Program-made: the position numbers and the translations under genes
In this document: piece by piece, positions 38,292-48,344 of the stretch
How the letters are laid out: each line of letters starts with the position of its first letter
How positions within the stretch are numbered: position 1 is the stretch's first letter
From: Rahnella laticis
Lineage (GTDB): Bacteria > Pseudomonadota > Gammaproteobacteria > Enterobacterales > Enterobacteriaceae
Reading direction: 5' to 3'
Assembly: GCF_015644585.1 (NCBI RefSeq)
Contig: NZ_JADOBI010000014.1
Span: 62,001 to 126,000 of the forward strand
DNA length: 64,000 bases
The notes under the pieces: generated by a model
Seen by the model: only the letters and a program-made list of their open reading frames with translations
What the model was told of the DNA's origin: nothing
Databases searched by the model: none

Positions 38292-39538
38292 GCTCGTCTA
38301 CGATAGATAACAAATACAGTGCAGCACGCGGCAAAATAGACGATATACGTCGCCATATACGCCTGCGCGGCGCCCAGAGAACCGTGAATCGGGATCAGCC
38401 AGTGTGAGAAACCGGTCAGCAGCGCGAACTGACTGATTTCTGTCAGCACATAAAAGCGCAGAGACGCGCGAGCGATCACCAGATACCCAAAAACATACGA
38501 GCCGACTTTCAGTACATCGCCCACCAGTTGCCAGGCAAACAAATCGCGCATCGCGATAAATTGTTTTGAAAACAACAGCCAGATAGCAAAATCGCGCAGT
38601 AACCAGACCGTGAAACTGACCGCGGCCACGGCGGGGATGACAAATTTCAGCGACTTCACGATTTCGCGGGAAATATCCCGTTTATCAGTCAGCCGGGATA
38701 ATGTGGGCAACAAATACACGCTGAATGAGGCGGTAATAAACTGCAGGTAAGCATCCGAAATACTGCTGACGCCCTGCCAGATCCCCACATCTTTCCAGCT
38801 GTAATGTTCAGCCAGCAGATTTCGCATCATCACATACGCCACCGGGATCGTGACGGAAGTGATCAGCGCCATCAGCGTAAATTTACCGAGATGGCTGGCA
38901 ATAAAACGATCCCAGCCCGGCTTTAAGTATTCCAGCGGAAAGGATTTGCGCTTCCACAACATGCCAGCCGCGGGCAGGATAACCAGCGCAGGCACCAGCG
39001 CCAGACCGGCCAGCGCGCCTTCGTAACCACCCAGTTTGAAGCACGCCAGATAAGCGACTAACCCAATCAGGCTTCCGCCAATCACCGCCAGCGCGTTACC
39101 TATCGCATCGCGATACCCTTTCAGGATCGCCTGAAAATAGTTGGCATAGGCGATACCCATCTGGATAAAGGCTACGGCGCGGACGACCGCCTGATAGCGC
39201 TCATGCCCGAACAGACCGGTACTGATCGGCCCGGCAAGCAGCAGAAATATCGCCGCCAGCAGCGTGGAGAAACCTAAAATCAGCGATGACGATGTCCCGA
39301 GCACGGCTTGAAGACGCTCTGGATTATCATGGTGTTCGGCGACATATTTGGTGACGCCGTTGAAGATCCCGGCACCGGACAACACGCCCAACACCGTGAC
39401 CATCTGACGGAAATTCCCCGCCTGCCCCACGCCTTCCGGCCCGAACGCCACGGCCAGCAGTTTGACCACCAGCAATCCGGCGCCAATTTTAATCAGCGTG
39501 GAACCGGCGGTCCAGACTGACGCTTTTGCCAGCGACAT
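38288..39538 (-). CDS. wzxE: ECA lipid III flippase WzxE
   Basis: 416 residues from MSLAKAS, as in E. coli; ten upstream codons in frame belong to the end of wecE and are excluded. Twelve-helix MATE/Wzx-type flippase with the [17 protein letters not shown] start and [22 protein letters not shown] segment. It flips undecaprenyl-PP trisaccharide to the periplasm. The ATG is one base past the wecE stop. Confidence 0.96.
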   Translation of the reverse strand: MSLAKASVWTAGSTLIKIGAGLLVVKLLAVAFGPEGVGQAGNFRQMVTVLGVLSGAGIFNGVTKYVAEHHDNPERLQAVLGTSSSLILGFSTLLAAIFLLLAGPISTGLFGHERYQAVVRAVAFIQMGIAYANYFQAILKGYRDAIGNALAVIGGSLIGLVAYLACFKLGGYEGALAGLALVPALVILPAAGMLWKRKSFPLEYLKPGWDRFIASHLGKFTLMALITSVTIPVAYVMMRNLLAEHYSWKDVGIWQGVSSISDAYLQFITASFSVYLLPTLSRLTDKRDISREIVKSLKFVIPAVAAVSFTVWLLRDFAIWLLFSKQFIAMRDLFAWQLVGDVLKVGSYVFGYLVIARASLRFYVLTEISQFALLTGFSHWLIPIHGSLGAAQAYMATYIVYFAACCTVFVIYRRRA

Positions 39539-39539
39539 A

Positions 39540-40670
39540 TCAGGCGAAGTATTGCAGCATGGCCGCAATCACAGTGCGCTGTGTGTCGTCGGCCATGTTA
39601 TAGAACAACGGCAGGCGCACCAGACGCTCACTTTCCTGCGTGGTAAAGCGGTCGGTGCCAGAGAAACGCCCGAAGTTTTCGCCAGCCGGACAGGCATGCA
39701 GCGGAATGTAATGGAATACGGTGAGGATATCGGCCGCTTTCATATGACGGATGAACGCATCGCGATCTTCGATATCGTTCAGGCGAACATAGAACATGTG
39801 TGCGTTTTGCACACATTCCTGCGGGATTGCCGGAAGCTGGATACGACCCGCATCGGCCAGATCCTGCAAGGCTTCGTAATACTGATTCCAGATAGCCAGA
39901 CGGCGCTGATTAATTTTTTCAGCGGCATCCAGATTTCCCCACAAATACGCGGCCTGCAAATCAGACATCAGATAGCTGGAGCCAATATCGCGCCAGGTAT
40001 ATTTATCCACCTGCCCGCGGAAGAACTGGCTGCGGTTGGTGCCTTTTTCGCGAATGATTTCAGCACGATCAATCAGCGCCGGATCGTTGATCAGCGTCGC
40101 ACCACCTTCGCCGCCTGCGGTGTAGTTTTTCGTTTCGTGGAAACTGAAACAGCCGATATGGCCGATCGTTCCCAGCGCTTTGCCTTTGTAAGTCGACATC
40201 ACGCCCTGCGCGGCATCTTCCACCACAAACAGGTGATGCTTTTCGGCCAGCGCCATGATGGTGTCCATTTCACAGGCCACGCCTGCGTAATGAACCGGCA
40301 CAATCACTTTGGTTTTAGCCGTAATCGCCGCTTCAATCAGGGTTTCATCGATATTCATGGTGTCCGGGCGGACATCCACAAAGACGATTTTCGCGCCACG
40401 CAGAACAAACGCATTGGCGGTCGAGACGAACGTGAAGCTCGGCATAATCACTTCATCGCCCGGCTGGATATCAAGCAGCAATGCGGCCATTTCCAGCGAC
40501 GCCGTGCAGGACGGCGTCAGCAATACTTTCGGGCAGTTGAAATGCTGTTCAAACCATTTCTGGCAGCGCAGCGTGAATCCGCCATCGCCGCAAAGTTTGC
40601 CGCTGCTCATCGCCTCGCGCATGAAATCAATTTCAGTGCCAACAATCGGCGGCGCATTAAAAGGGATCAT
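39540..40670 (-). CDS. wecE: dTDP-4-amino-4,6-dideoxygalactose transaminase WecE
   Basis: 376 residues from MIPFNAPP, as in E. coli. Fold-type I PLP aminotransferase of the DegT family; the PLP lysine is in FSFHETKNYTAGG. It makes dTDP-Fuc4N from dTDP-4-keto-6-deoxyglucose, the substrate that RffG would supply, although rffG is not in this operon. It lies 4 bases after wecD. Confidence 0.97.
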   Translation of the reverse strand: MIPFNAPPIVGTEIDFMREAMSSGKLCGDGGFTLRCQKWFEQHFNCPKVLLTPSCTASLEMAALLLDIQPGDEVIMPSFTFVSTANAFVLRGAKIVFVDVRPDTMNIDETLIEAAITAKTKVIVPVHYAGVACEMDTIMALAEKHHLFVVEDAAQGVMSTYKGKALGTIGHIGCFSFHETKNYTAGGEGGATLINDPALIDRAEIIREKGTNRSQFFRGQVDKYTWRDIGSSYLMSDLQAAYLWGNLDAAEKINQRRLAIWNQYYEALQDLADAGRIQLPAIPQECVQNAHMFYVRLNDIEDRDAFIRHMKAADILTVFHYIPLHACPAGENFGRFSGTDRFTTQESERLVRLPLFYNMADDTQRTVIAAMLQYFA

Positions 40671-40674
40671 CGTT

Positions 40675-41376
40675 TCACCTGTACAGCCAGTACGCCGTGC
40701 GCGTGACTTTGCCACCGCTGGCGAGATAAAGGTTTAAAGCCGGAAGGTTGCCGGTTTGTGTCGCGACGTGCAGACGCGAAACGCCCTGACCGGCACACCA
40801 TTGTTTCGCAGCCGCCATTAATGTCTTGCCCACTCCCCGCCCCTGACATTCAGGTCTGACGGCCAGCAGGCCAATTCTTGCTTCGCCATTGGCTAACTGA
40901 CGCAGCGTCACAAATCCGCTCGCGTCATCGGCCCACAGGCAAAGATGGTCGAATGTGCCCAGCACTGCTTTTTCCGCCCACATCGCGTAAAACCGTGCGC
41001 TGTCATCCGGCTGATACCACGGCGACCGAAAACGGCTCAGGCGAAACGCCTGACGGACGATCATCACCACGTTAGCAATATCTTCCGGCACCGCCAGACG
41101 CCCGGCGGGCAACGCGATATCCTGCGCTCTCACCGCGACGCACACATCGGTTTCACCTTCGGCCAGACGAAAGCCGAGCGCGGACAGCGCATCCAGCATT
41201 TCGGTCTGATCCGCGTCCACTTTTGCCTGCACCAGCGCATATTGCGCCAGCGCTTCAGGCGTTACGACGGTTTCCGCCGACGCATCCAGGCTCAATTTGG
41301 CACTGCGCAACTGGAAGAAATCGCTCTCCCAGTCGAGCGGTTCAATATTGCCGTGGACGGGCAGGCTCAACGCCAC
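40675..41376 (-). CDS. wecD: dTDP-4-amino-4,6-dideoxy-D-galactose acyltransferase WecD
   Basis: 233 residues from a GTG (E. coli 224). The C-terminal GNAT domain has the acetyl-CoA loop VRPECQGRGVGKTLM. It acetylates dTDP-Fuc4N. The start overlaps the wecC stop by 10 bases; in E. coli, rffG and rffH separate these genes. The first few residues are uncertain. Confidence 0.93.
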   Translation of the reverse strand: MALSLPVHGNIEPLDWESDFFQLRSAKLSLDASAETVVTPEALAQYALVQAKVDADQTEMLDALSALGFRLAEGETDVCVAVRAQDIALPAGRLAVPEDIANVVMIVRQAFRLSRFRSPWYQPDDSARFYAMWAEKAVLGTFDHLCLWADDASGFVTLRQLANGEARIGLLAVRPECQGRGVGKTLMAAAKQWCAGQGVSRLHVATQTGNLPALNLYLASGGKVTRTAYWLYR

Positions 41377-42629
41377 ACACCTTTGGTATCCACGATCCAG
41401 GACTGGCGGATCGTGCTGGCCGGGATCGCCTTGAACGAGGTGTGATCAACCAGCATCACCAGAAGATCCGCGTCTTTCAGGGCATCATCCAGAGAATGCA
41501 GTGTCACTTTTTCTGCCAGCGGCGCCGGAAGCTGATGAACATTCGGTTCAACGGCCCAGGTCTCGCCTGCATGCCAGTCGGCAATCAGATGGGTGACTTC
41601 CACGGCCGGGCTTTCGCGCAGGTCGTCAATATTCGGTTTAAACGCCAGACCAAAGCAGGCGATTTTGATTTCGGAAGCGCGCTTGCCGGTGGTGGTCAGG
41701 CAATCTGCCAGCGCGGCCTTCACGCGATCAACCACCCAGTGCGGTTTGCTGTCGTTCACTTCACGCGCCGTACGGATAATCCGCGCCAGTTCAGGATTCT
41801 GCGCCACAATAAACCACGGATCGATTGCAATACAGTGGCCGCCTACGCCCGGTCCAGGTTGCAAAATATTTACGCGCGGATGGCGGTTTGCCAGGCTGAT
41901 CAGCTCCCAGACATTAATGCCCTGCGCATCACAAATCAGCGACAGCTCATTAGCAAAAGCGATGTTGACGTCACGGAAGCTGTTTTCGGTCAGCTTGCAC
42001 ATTTCCGCCGTACGCGAATTCGTAACCACACATTCCCCTTTCAGGAAAATGTTGTACAAATCACTGGCGCGCTGCGAGCACACGGAGGTCATCCCGCCAA
42101 TCACGCGGTCATTTTTGATCAGCTCGACCATCACCTGGCCCGGCAAAACGCGTTCAGGGCAGTAGGCAATATTGATATCCGCCTGTTCACCCACCTGTTG
42201 CGGGAAGCTCAGATCCGGGCGGACCTCTGCCAGCCATGCTGCCATCTGTTCTGTCGCGCCGACCGGAGACGTGGATTCCAGAATGATCAGGTCACCCTTT
42301 TTGAGTACCGGCGCCAGAGAGCGCGCGGCGGATTCCACGTATTTCATATCCGGCAGATGATCGCCCATAAAAGGCGTAGGCACGGCAATCAGAAAAGCAT
42401 CCGCAGGTTCGGGCTGAGTGACGGCGCGGAGGAAACCGTCTTCTACCGCCTGTTTTACCAGCGTGTCGAGATCGGGTTCAACGATATGAATGGCGCCATG
42501 GTTAATAGTCTCAACCGCGTGCTGATTGATGTCCACACCCACGACTTTTTTCTGGCGTGAGGCAAAAGCGGCAGCGGTAGGCAGCCCGATATAACCCAGT
42601 CCGATAACAGAAATGGAATTGAAACTCAA
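41367..42629 (-). CDS. wecC: UDP-N-acetyl-D-mannosamine dehydrogenase WecC
   Basis: 420 residues, exactly the E. coli length, when started at a TTG that overlaps the wecB stop (TTGA). The ATG 45 bases upstream would only add codons out of frame with conserved wecB. Rossmann start [12 protein letters not shown], catalytic cysteine in [15 protein letters not shown], and the C-terminal UDP-binding domain. It oxidises UDP-ManNAc to UDP-ManNAcA with two NAD+. Confidence 0.95.
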   Translation of the reverse strand: MSFNSISVIGLGYIGLPTAAAFASRQKKVVGVDINQHAVETINHGAIHIVEPDLDTLVKQAVEDGFLRAVTQPEPADAFLIAVPTPFMGDHLPDMKYVESAARSLAPVLKKGDLIILESTSPVGATEQMAAWLAEVRPDLSFPQQVGEQADINIAYCPERVLPGQVMVELIKNDRVIGGMTSVCSQRASDLYNIFLKGECVVTNSRTAEMCKLTENSFRDVNIAFANELSLICDAQGINVWELISLANRHPRVNILQPGPGVGGHCIAIDPWFIVAQNPELARIIRTAREVNDSKPHWVVDRVKAALADCLTTTGKRASEIKIACFGLAFKPNIDDLRESPAVEVTHLIADWHAGETWAVEPNVHQLPAPLAEKVTLHSLDDALKDADLLVMLVDHTSFKAIPASTIRQSWIVDTKGVWR

Positions 42630-43756
42630 AGTGATACCCAATGTTTTTTTAATGCATCCAAAATATGGCGGCATGCATGCCCGTCACCGTAAGGATTGTG
42701 CGCCCGACTCATGCTGTTGTATTCACTTTTATCCGTCAGCAGGCGATTCACTTCCTCTATTATTTTAGCGGGATCTGTCCCAACCAATCGGACCGTTCCG
42801 GCATCAACAGCTTCCGGACGCTCTGTGGTTTCGCGCATCACCAGCACCGGTTTGCCCAGAGAAGGGGCTTCTTCCTGCACGCCACCGGAATCCGTCAGGA
42901 TTAGATAAGCTTTATCCATTAGATAAACGAAAGGCAGATAGTCCTGAGGAGCAATCAGGGCAATGTTATCAATACCTTGCAAGATGCGGTTTACTGGCTC
43001 GCTAACATTAGGGTTAAGATGGACAGGATAAACAATTTGTACATCAGGATGTTGGCGGGCGATTTCACCTAGTGCAGAGCAAATCCTTTCAAAACCTTTC
43101 CCAAAGCTTTCTCGACGATGGCCGGTCACTAAAACAAGTTTTTTGTTAGGATCAAGAAATTTATAGTTTTCAGCCAGCTTTTGAGAAAATACTTCGTCAT
43201 TATTCAGGCGGTCGCGTACCCACAATAAACCATCAATGACTGTATTTCCGGTGATGAAAATGTTCTGAGAGGAAATATTTTCCCTTTGTAAATTGGCACA
43301 CGCATTTTTGGTTGGAGCAAAATGCCATTTAGCTAAGTGACCAGTTAAGAGGCGGTTACCCTCTTCGGGCCAGGGAGAAGTCAAATCACCTGTGCGTAAT
43401 CCTGCCTCAACGTGGCCAACTGGAATTTGATTATAAAAGGCGGCAATACTTGCAGATAAGGTAGTTGTGGTATCTCCATGCACCAGGACAAGATCAGGTT
43501 TAAATTCATCCAGTATAGGCTTCAGTCCGGTCAGTATCCGACAGGTGATTTCGGTCAGCCCTTGCCCCGGCTTCATAATATTAAGATCATAATCAGGGGT
43601 GATTTCAAAGAGTCGCAAAACCTGATCAAGCATTTCACGGTGCTGAGCCGTGACACAAACCCTAGATTCAAATGCCGGATCCTGCGACAAAGCAAGCACC
43701 AGCGGCGCCATTTTAATGGCCTCAGGACGAGTACCAAAAATCGTTAACACTTTCAC
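42626..43756 (-). CDS. wecB: UDP-N-acetylglucosamine 2-epimerase WecB
   Basis: 376 residues, GTG start overlapping the wzzE stop (GTGA), as in E. coli. It starts [19 protein letters not shown], with [19 protein letters not shown] and [21 protein letters not shown] typical of the epimerase. It makes UDP-ManNAc. The middle of the gene is clearly AT-richer than its neighbours (for example 43141-43200 has 18 G/C in 60), which hints at recombination. Confidence 0.97.
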   Translation of the reverse strand: MKVLTIFGTRPEAIKMAPLVLALSQDPAFESRVCVTAQHREMLDQVLRLFEITPDYDLNIMKPGQGLTEITCRILTGLKPILDEFKPDLVLVHGDTTTTLSASIAAFYNQIPVGHVEAGLRTGDLTSPWPEEGNRLLTGHLAKWHFAPTKNACANLQRENISSQNIFITGNTVIDGLLWVRDRLNNDEVFSQKLAENYKFLDPNKKLVLVTGHRRESFGKGFERICSALGEIARQHPDVQIVYPVHLNPNVSEPVNRILQGIDNIALIAPQDYLPFVYLMDKAYLILTDSGGVQEEAPSLGKPVLVMRETTERPEAVDAGTVRLVGTDPAKIIEEVNRLLTDKSEYNSMSRAHNPYGDGHACRHILDALKKHWVSL

Positions 43757-44820
43757 AATGTGTTTCTCTTCTTTTTACGGCGAGCCAGGGCAACTCCTGC
43801 CCCGATTAGACCACCGACAATCCCCCACATGATCATCAGGAACACACGGCGCGGGCTGTCACGTTTTACAGGTTCTTCAGGCGTTCTGAGGTAACGGTAA
43901 GTCTGGAATTTCGCGGTCAGCGTCGGGCCCACATTCAGCGTCGACAGCATGGCGCGGTTCTGGTCGTAATCCAGATCATAGCCCGGCCCGGAAGCCTGTA
44001 ATAATTCCAGGCGCGCTTTCAACATAGGCACTCCCAGCAGGAACATGTCGGAATCCGGCAGCTCTTCGGCTGGTGTGTCCGTCACGCTTTTGGTGATGTT
44101 TTGCTGCTGGGCGATTTTCAGCGCCTGCTCGGTGTTATTCACCGTGCGTTTGAAAATGCTTTGCGCCACTTCTTCCTGGCGTTTGACCTGCGCTTTCATC
44201 GACTGAGTTCGGGCAGCCCACGCACCCTGCAACTCATCGTAAAGATGCTGCGCGGCGCGCTGGCTGGCGAAATTAACATACTGGCGCAGCAGTTTGTTGG
44301 CATCAGCGGCATCTTCCGCCGTCAGTTTCACAATGTCGTTCGGGACTTTCATTGCATCGCGCGGTGTGAACTGAATATCGTTAATCAGATCATCGAGCAA
44401 AACGGCATCCGCGCGCGCATCATTTTCCAGGCGCTGCTTGTAATAAGGGCTTTGCAGCCAGAAATCACGACGTGTGTCGTAAGCGGCCAGCTGCATCACA
44501 AATTCATTATAGGATTCATCAGAGATCGGCGGACGACCGGTATCCGACGGTAACGCAGTGCGCACATCCAGATTACGCAGGAACTGCGCTTGCGAGAAAT
44601 AAGACGAGAGATTGTTCACGGTAGGACGGTCGGTTATGGCCGTCGAGCTCCACTCTTGTTTCATCAGATAAGAGGAGCCCAAAGCCACTAACGCGAACAG
44701 TATTGCCAGGCCCGCAATCCAAAATTTACCTTTCCATAAGGTGCAGCACAAACCACGAATATCGAGTTCATTTTCGATGTCACGATCATTCTGGTTTCTT
44801 ATCATTTCTGGTTTATCCAC
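43753..44820 (-). CDS. wzzE: ECA chain-length regulator WzzE
   Basis: 355 residues from GTG (an ATG five codons in, at 44805, is an alternative). Two transmembrane helices near residues 33-52 and 328-346 flank a coiled-coil periplasmic domain; the Pro-rich [13 protein letters not shown] before the second helix is the Wzz signature. It sets ECA modal length together with WzyE. It follows wecA after 29 bases. Confidence 0.95.
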   Translation of the reverse strand: MDKPEMIRNQNDRDIENELDIRGLCCTLWKGKFWIAGLAILFALVALGSSYLMKQEWSSTAITDRPTVNNLSSYFSQAQFLRNLDVRTALPSDTGRPPISDESYNEFVMQLAAYDTRRDFWLQSPYYKQRLENDARADAVLLDDLINDIQFTPRDAMKVPNDIVKLTAEDAADANKLLRQYVNFASQRAAQHLYDELQGAWAARTQSMKAQVKRQEEVAQSIFKRTVNNTEQALKIAQQQNITKSVTDTPAEELPDSDMFLLGVPMLKARLELLQASGPGYDLDYDQNRAMLSTLNVGPTLTAKFQTYRYLRTPEEPVKRDSPRRVFLMIMWGIVGGLIGAGVALARRKKKRNTL

Positions 44821-44849
44821 AGCCAGTATGCCCTTGTGTAAAAGATAAA

Positions 44850-45935
44850 TTATTGAGGAGATGAACGGCGCAAACGCCTTTTAAGACGTTTGATAAACCG
44901 GGCCACGCGCCAGGCGTGCTTGATGCAAACGCCGTACAACAGGAAAGCGACAAAGAATAAAGCCAGCATGACCCATTCAGGCACGAAAGGCAGATGTTCA
45001 CCAATCACGCCAACCGCCGCCAAAAGTGCAGCGGCCACGGTAATCAGCATAAAGGCCTGACGGGAAGTAAAACCGGCGCGCATGATCAAATGATGAATGT
45101 GCTGACGATCGGCAGAAAACGGACTCATGCCTTTGCGCAGACGGCGGTACATGATGGCAACCATGTCCATCAGAGGGATTGCGATAAGCCAGAGCGCGGT
45201 TACCGGATTCATCGGATGCGTTTCGCCCTGCGTGCTTTGCAGCAGGATCCAGATCACCGTAAAACCAATCAGCGTACTACCCGCATCGCCCATGAACACT
45301 TTATATCGGGGGCCGAAGACGCCCAGATTGAGCAGGATATAAGGCAGGATGGCGGCAATCATGGCAAAGCACCAGAGCGCCAGCTCCATGTGCCCGCTGC
45401 CATACATAATGATGCCCAGAGAACCGAAACTGACGCAGGATAATCCGCCCAGCAGTCCGTCGATACCATCCACCATATTAAAGGCGTTGATCGCCGCCCA
45501 GACGGCAAACAGGGTCACCAGATAGCCGAACGGCCCCAGTGCCATTTCCCATGGACCGATAAGATGCCCGAGATTACGCAGCGTAAGATTCGCGAAGCTC
45601 ATCATCGCTACGGCCACCACGGCCTGCACCATCGCGCGGGTTTTTACACTGATATCGAAACGATCATCGAGCGCGCCGACCAGCACCAGCAAGCCCGCGC
45701 AGGCGAGATAAAGGTTGCCATGGGGAATGACATAGCTGGTGATAAGAAAGGCGAAACAAACCCCTGCATACACAGAAATACCGCCGACCAGCGGGATCAA
45801 ACCCTGATGGCGTTTGCGAAAATTGGGTTTATCTACGAGTCCGATTTTATTCGCCACCCTCCGGGCAACGAACAGAAACAGGAATGAAAATACGAAAACA
45901 ATGGCAAGCTCAGTACTCATATTGAGTAAATTCAC
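44850..45935 (-). CDS. wecA: UDP-GlcNAc:undecaprenyl-phosphate GlcNAc-1-phosphate transferase WecA
   Basis: 361 residues with a GTG start, as in E. coli; about eleven helices. The catalytic aspartates are in GALDDRFD and NMVDGIDGLLGG, and the cytosolic HIHHLIMRAG motif is present. It makes GlcNAc-PP-undecaprenol, the first step of ECA and of many O antigens. First gene of the ECA operon, downstream of the rho terminator; the 240 bases upstream (45936-46175) hold the presumed promoter but no clear motif. Confidence 0.96.
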   Translation of the reverse strand: MNLLNMSTELAIVFVFSFLFLFVARRVANKIGLVDKPNFRKRHQGLIPLVGGISVYAGVCFAFLITSYVIPHGNLYLACAGLLVLVGALDDRFDISVKTRAMVQAVVAVAMMSFANLTLRNLGHLIGPWEMALGPFGYLVTLFAVWAAINAFNMVDGIDGLLGGLSCVSFGSLGIIMYGSGHMELALWCFAMIAAILPYILLNLGVFGPRYKVFMGDAGSTLIGFTVIWILLQSTQGETHPMNPVTALWLIAIPLMDMVAIMYRRLRKGMSPFSADRQHIHHLIMRAGFTSRQAFMLITVAAALLAAVGVIGEHLPFVPEWVMLALFFVAFLLYGVCIKHAWRVARFIKRLKRRLRRSSPQ

Positions 45936-46175
45936 AGTTAAGAGATCTCTTCTGCAAAAATAAGGTGCGTGGAATCGAGAGCATCATAAACCTCACAGCC
46001 TTAAATCAAATCCTATGGTGACAGTTATGGTTTTGTCTCAGGCAAGACCTTATCTGTTGCCATTTCTTGGGCAGTAAACCGATAAAATAAAGAAAGGGCA
46101 CTGGAAAAACCATCAGCTATTATCCGAATAGTCTGACAATTTCACCAAAGTAGCATTATGGTAGCTACCAAAAGC

Positions 46176-46202
46176 AAAAAACGCCACGGCTTAGCGTGGC
46201 GT
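46176..46202 (-). terminator. Rho-independent terminator of rho
   Basis: On the minus strand ACGCCACG (46202-46195), loop, CGTGGCGT (46188-46181), then a T run. It begins 21 bases after the rho stop. Confidence 0.9.
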
Positions 46203-46223
46203 TAGTTTGAGTTTTACACCAAA

Positions 46224-47483
46224 TTACGAACGTTTCATCATATCGAAGAAGTCGTCATTGGTTTTCGTCATGGCGAGTTTGTTGATGAGGAATTCCATTG
46301 CATCAATCTCACCCATCGGGTGAATGATTTTGCGCAGGATCCACATCTTCTGAAGTTCTTCTGACGTGGTCAGGAGCTCTTCTTTACGGGTACCAGAACG
46401 GTTGTAATCAATCGCAGGGAATACGCGTTTCTCAGCAATTTTACGCGCCAGATGCAATTCCATGTTGCCGGTACCTTTGAATTCTTCATAGATAACTTCA
46501 TCCATTTTAGAACCGGTATCGACCAGCGCAGTAGCGATGATGGTCAGACTTCCGCCCTCTTCCACGTTACGTGCTGCACCGAAGAAACGTTTTGGACGGT
46601 GTAAGGCGTTAGCATCCACACCACCGGTCAGAACTTTGCCTGATGACGGAACCACGGTGTTGTAAGCACGTGCAAGACGGGTAATGGAGTCCAGCAGGAT
46701 GATGACGTCTTTCTTGTGTTCAACCAGGCGTTTAGCTTTTTCGATGACCATTTCAGCCACCTGAACGTGACGGGATGCCGGCTCATCAAAGGTAGAAGCG
46801 ATAACTTCACCTTTAACCAGACGCTGCATCTCGGTCACTTCTTCCGGACGTTCGTCAATCAGCAGAACCATCAGCACACAGTCAGGATGGTTGTACGCAA
46901 TGCTTGTTGCGATGTTTTGCAGCAGCATGGTTTTACCCGCTTTCGGCGGAGCAACAATCAGACCACGCTGGCCGCGGCCAATCGGAGAGGCCAGATCCAG
47001 TACACGTGCGGTTAAATCTTCTGTTGAACCATTACCACGTTCCATACGCAGACGGGAATTTGCATGCAGAGGGGTTAAGTTTTCGAACAGGATTTTGCTG
47101 CGGGCGTTTTCTGGTTTGTCGTAGTTAACTTCGTTAACTTTCAACAGGGCAAAATAACGTTCACCTTCTTTAGGTGGGCGGATTTTACCGGAAATGGTGT
47201 CGCCAGTGCGAAGGTTGAAGCGGCGAATTTGGCTTGGAGATACGTAGATGTCGTCGGGGCCTGCGAGGTAGGAACTGTCTCCGGAGCGGAGGAAACCAAA
47301 TCCATCCTGCAATATCTCCAGTACGCCATCACCGAAGATGTCTTCTCCGCTTTTCGCATGCTGCTTCAATATTGAAAAGATAATGTCTTGCTTGCGCATG
47401 CGGGCCTGGTTTTCCAGCCCCATATTTTCGCCGAGTGCAATCAGGTCAGAGACCGGCGTATTCTTTAATTCGGTAAGATTCAT
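46224..47483 (-). CDS. rho: Transcription termination factor Rho
   Basis: 419 residues, as in E. coli. N-terminal helix bundle and cold-shock-like RNA-binding domain (1-130), then the RecA-type ATPase with Walker A PPKAGKT and the Q- and R-loops ([23 protein letters not shown] region). A hexameric RNA translocase. It lies downstream of trxA with a 416-bp leader, consistent with autoregulated attenuation. Confidence 0.99.
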   Translation of the reverse strand: MNLTELKNTPVSDLIALGENMGLENQARMRKQDIIFSILKQHAKSGEDIFGDGVLEILQDGFGFLRSGDSSYLAGPDDIYVSPSQIRRFNLRTGDTISGKIRPPKEGERYFALLKVNEVNYDKPENARSKILFENLTPLHANSRLRMERGNGSTEDLTARVLDLASPIGRGQRGLIVAPPKAGKTMLLQNIATSIAYNHPDCVLMVLLIDERPEEVTEMQRLVKGEVIASTFDEPASRHVQVAEMVIEKAKRLVEHKKDVIILLDSITRLARAYNTVVPSSGKVLTGGVDANALHRPKRFFGAARNVEEGGSLTIIATALVDTGSKMDEVIYEEFKGTGNMELHLARKIAEKRVFPAIDYNRSGTRKEELLTTSEELQKMWILRKIIHPMGEIDAMEFLINKLAMTKTNDDFFDMMKRS

Positions 47484-47899
47484 AATGGTGGGTTCTTAAA
47501 CTCGGGGTATGTCTCGAACATCTGTCGTGAATGGGTATGGCAGGGTCATCCATGCCTGTTTATTGTCTGACACTTCAAATCACAGCTTTGAAATCCAGCC
47601 GCAGGCAGTCGCTCGCGGGCGATATTCTAGAGGGGCAATGATATTGAAGGTGTCTTAAAGCCGATTTTTGTTAAAACCGTTAGATGGTCAAGCACAGCGC
47701 CAGTTCAATTTAATTATTATTCAAAGAAACTTTATAGGCAGATGTTTTTGACACAACAGAGTAAAACGTAAGAATCAAACTACAGGTAAGCTCTATTTGC
47801 AGTAAGCGTAAACTTAGCACGCTTCTTGACAGGCGTCTAGCGGACAATGTGAAAAACACGGCAGCCCGCTAAACACCTGGCTTTGGTCATCCCGACCGA
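47484..47899 (-). promoter_or_regulatory. Long rho leader between trxA and rho
   Basis: 416 bp without a clear gene. On the minus strand a promoter-like TAGACG-17-TAAGTT is near its upstream end (47820-47850). I do not find a homologue of the E. coli rhoL peptide. Short frames exist: MTLPYPFTTDVRDIPRV, ending 20 bases before rho, and a 13-codon frame whose TGA overlaps the rho ATG. Neither has a Shine-Dalgarno. Rho autoregulation in this leader is expected by analogy only. Confidence 0.4.
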
Positions 47900-48226
47900 T
47901 TACAGATTAGCTGTTAAGAACTCTTTCAGCTGACCTTTCGACAGTGCGCCAACTTTAGTTGCTGCGACTTCGCCGCCTTTAAATAACAGCAGGGTAGGAA
48001 TACCACGGATGCCGTATTTAGGTGCAGTACCTGGGTTTTCATCGATGTTCAGCTTCGCGATGGTCAGCTTGCCTTCGAACTCAGTGGCAATTTCATCCAG
48101 AATCGGAGCGATCATTTTACAAGGACCACACCACTCTGCCCAGAAATCGACCAGCACCAGCCCTTCGGCTTTCAATACGTCGTTGTCGAAACTGTCATCG
48201 GTCAGGTGAATAATTTTATCGCTCAT
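47900..48226 (-). CDS. trxA: Thioredoxin 1
   Basis: 108 residues (E. coli 109 with Met). Active site W32-CGPC with Cys33 and Cys36; cis-Pro in [11 protein letters not shown]. General cytosolic dithiol reductant, also a processivity partner of some phage polymerases. Divergent from rhlB and upstream of rho, the E. coli order. Confidence 0.99.
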   Translation of the reverse strand: MSDKIIHLTDDSFDNDVLKAEGLVLVDFWAEWCGPCKMIAPILDEIATEFEGKLTIAKLNIDENPGTAPKYGIRGIPTLLLFKGGEVAATKVGALSKGQLKEFLTANL

Positions 48227-48344
48227 GTTCTACTCCAAAGGATTATCTTTACCTTGTTGATGTAGCATTAACCAACAGTAGGTTGACTTTATTTCACCGG
48301 ATACGCTTTCGTAAAGCAATAGTTAGCTGATATTCTACCACACT

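Noticed and set aside
39462-40706. A 414-codon plus-strand frame opposite wecE and the wzxE start
   Set aside because: Antisense to strongly conserved genes; composition typical of a shadow frame, and no ribosome site linked to a promoter.
41223-42560. A 445-codon open frame on the plus strand opposite wecC and wecD
   Set aside because: It is the mirror of conserved wecC/wecD coding sequence in a GC-rich third-position context; it has low-complexity His/Arg/Gln-rich content and no family resemblance.
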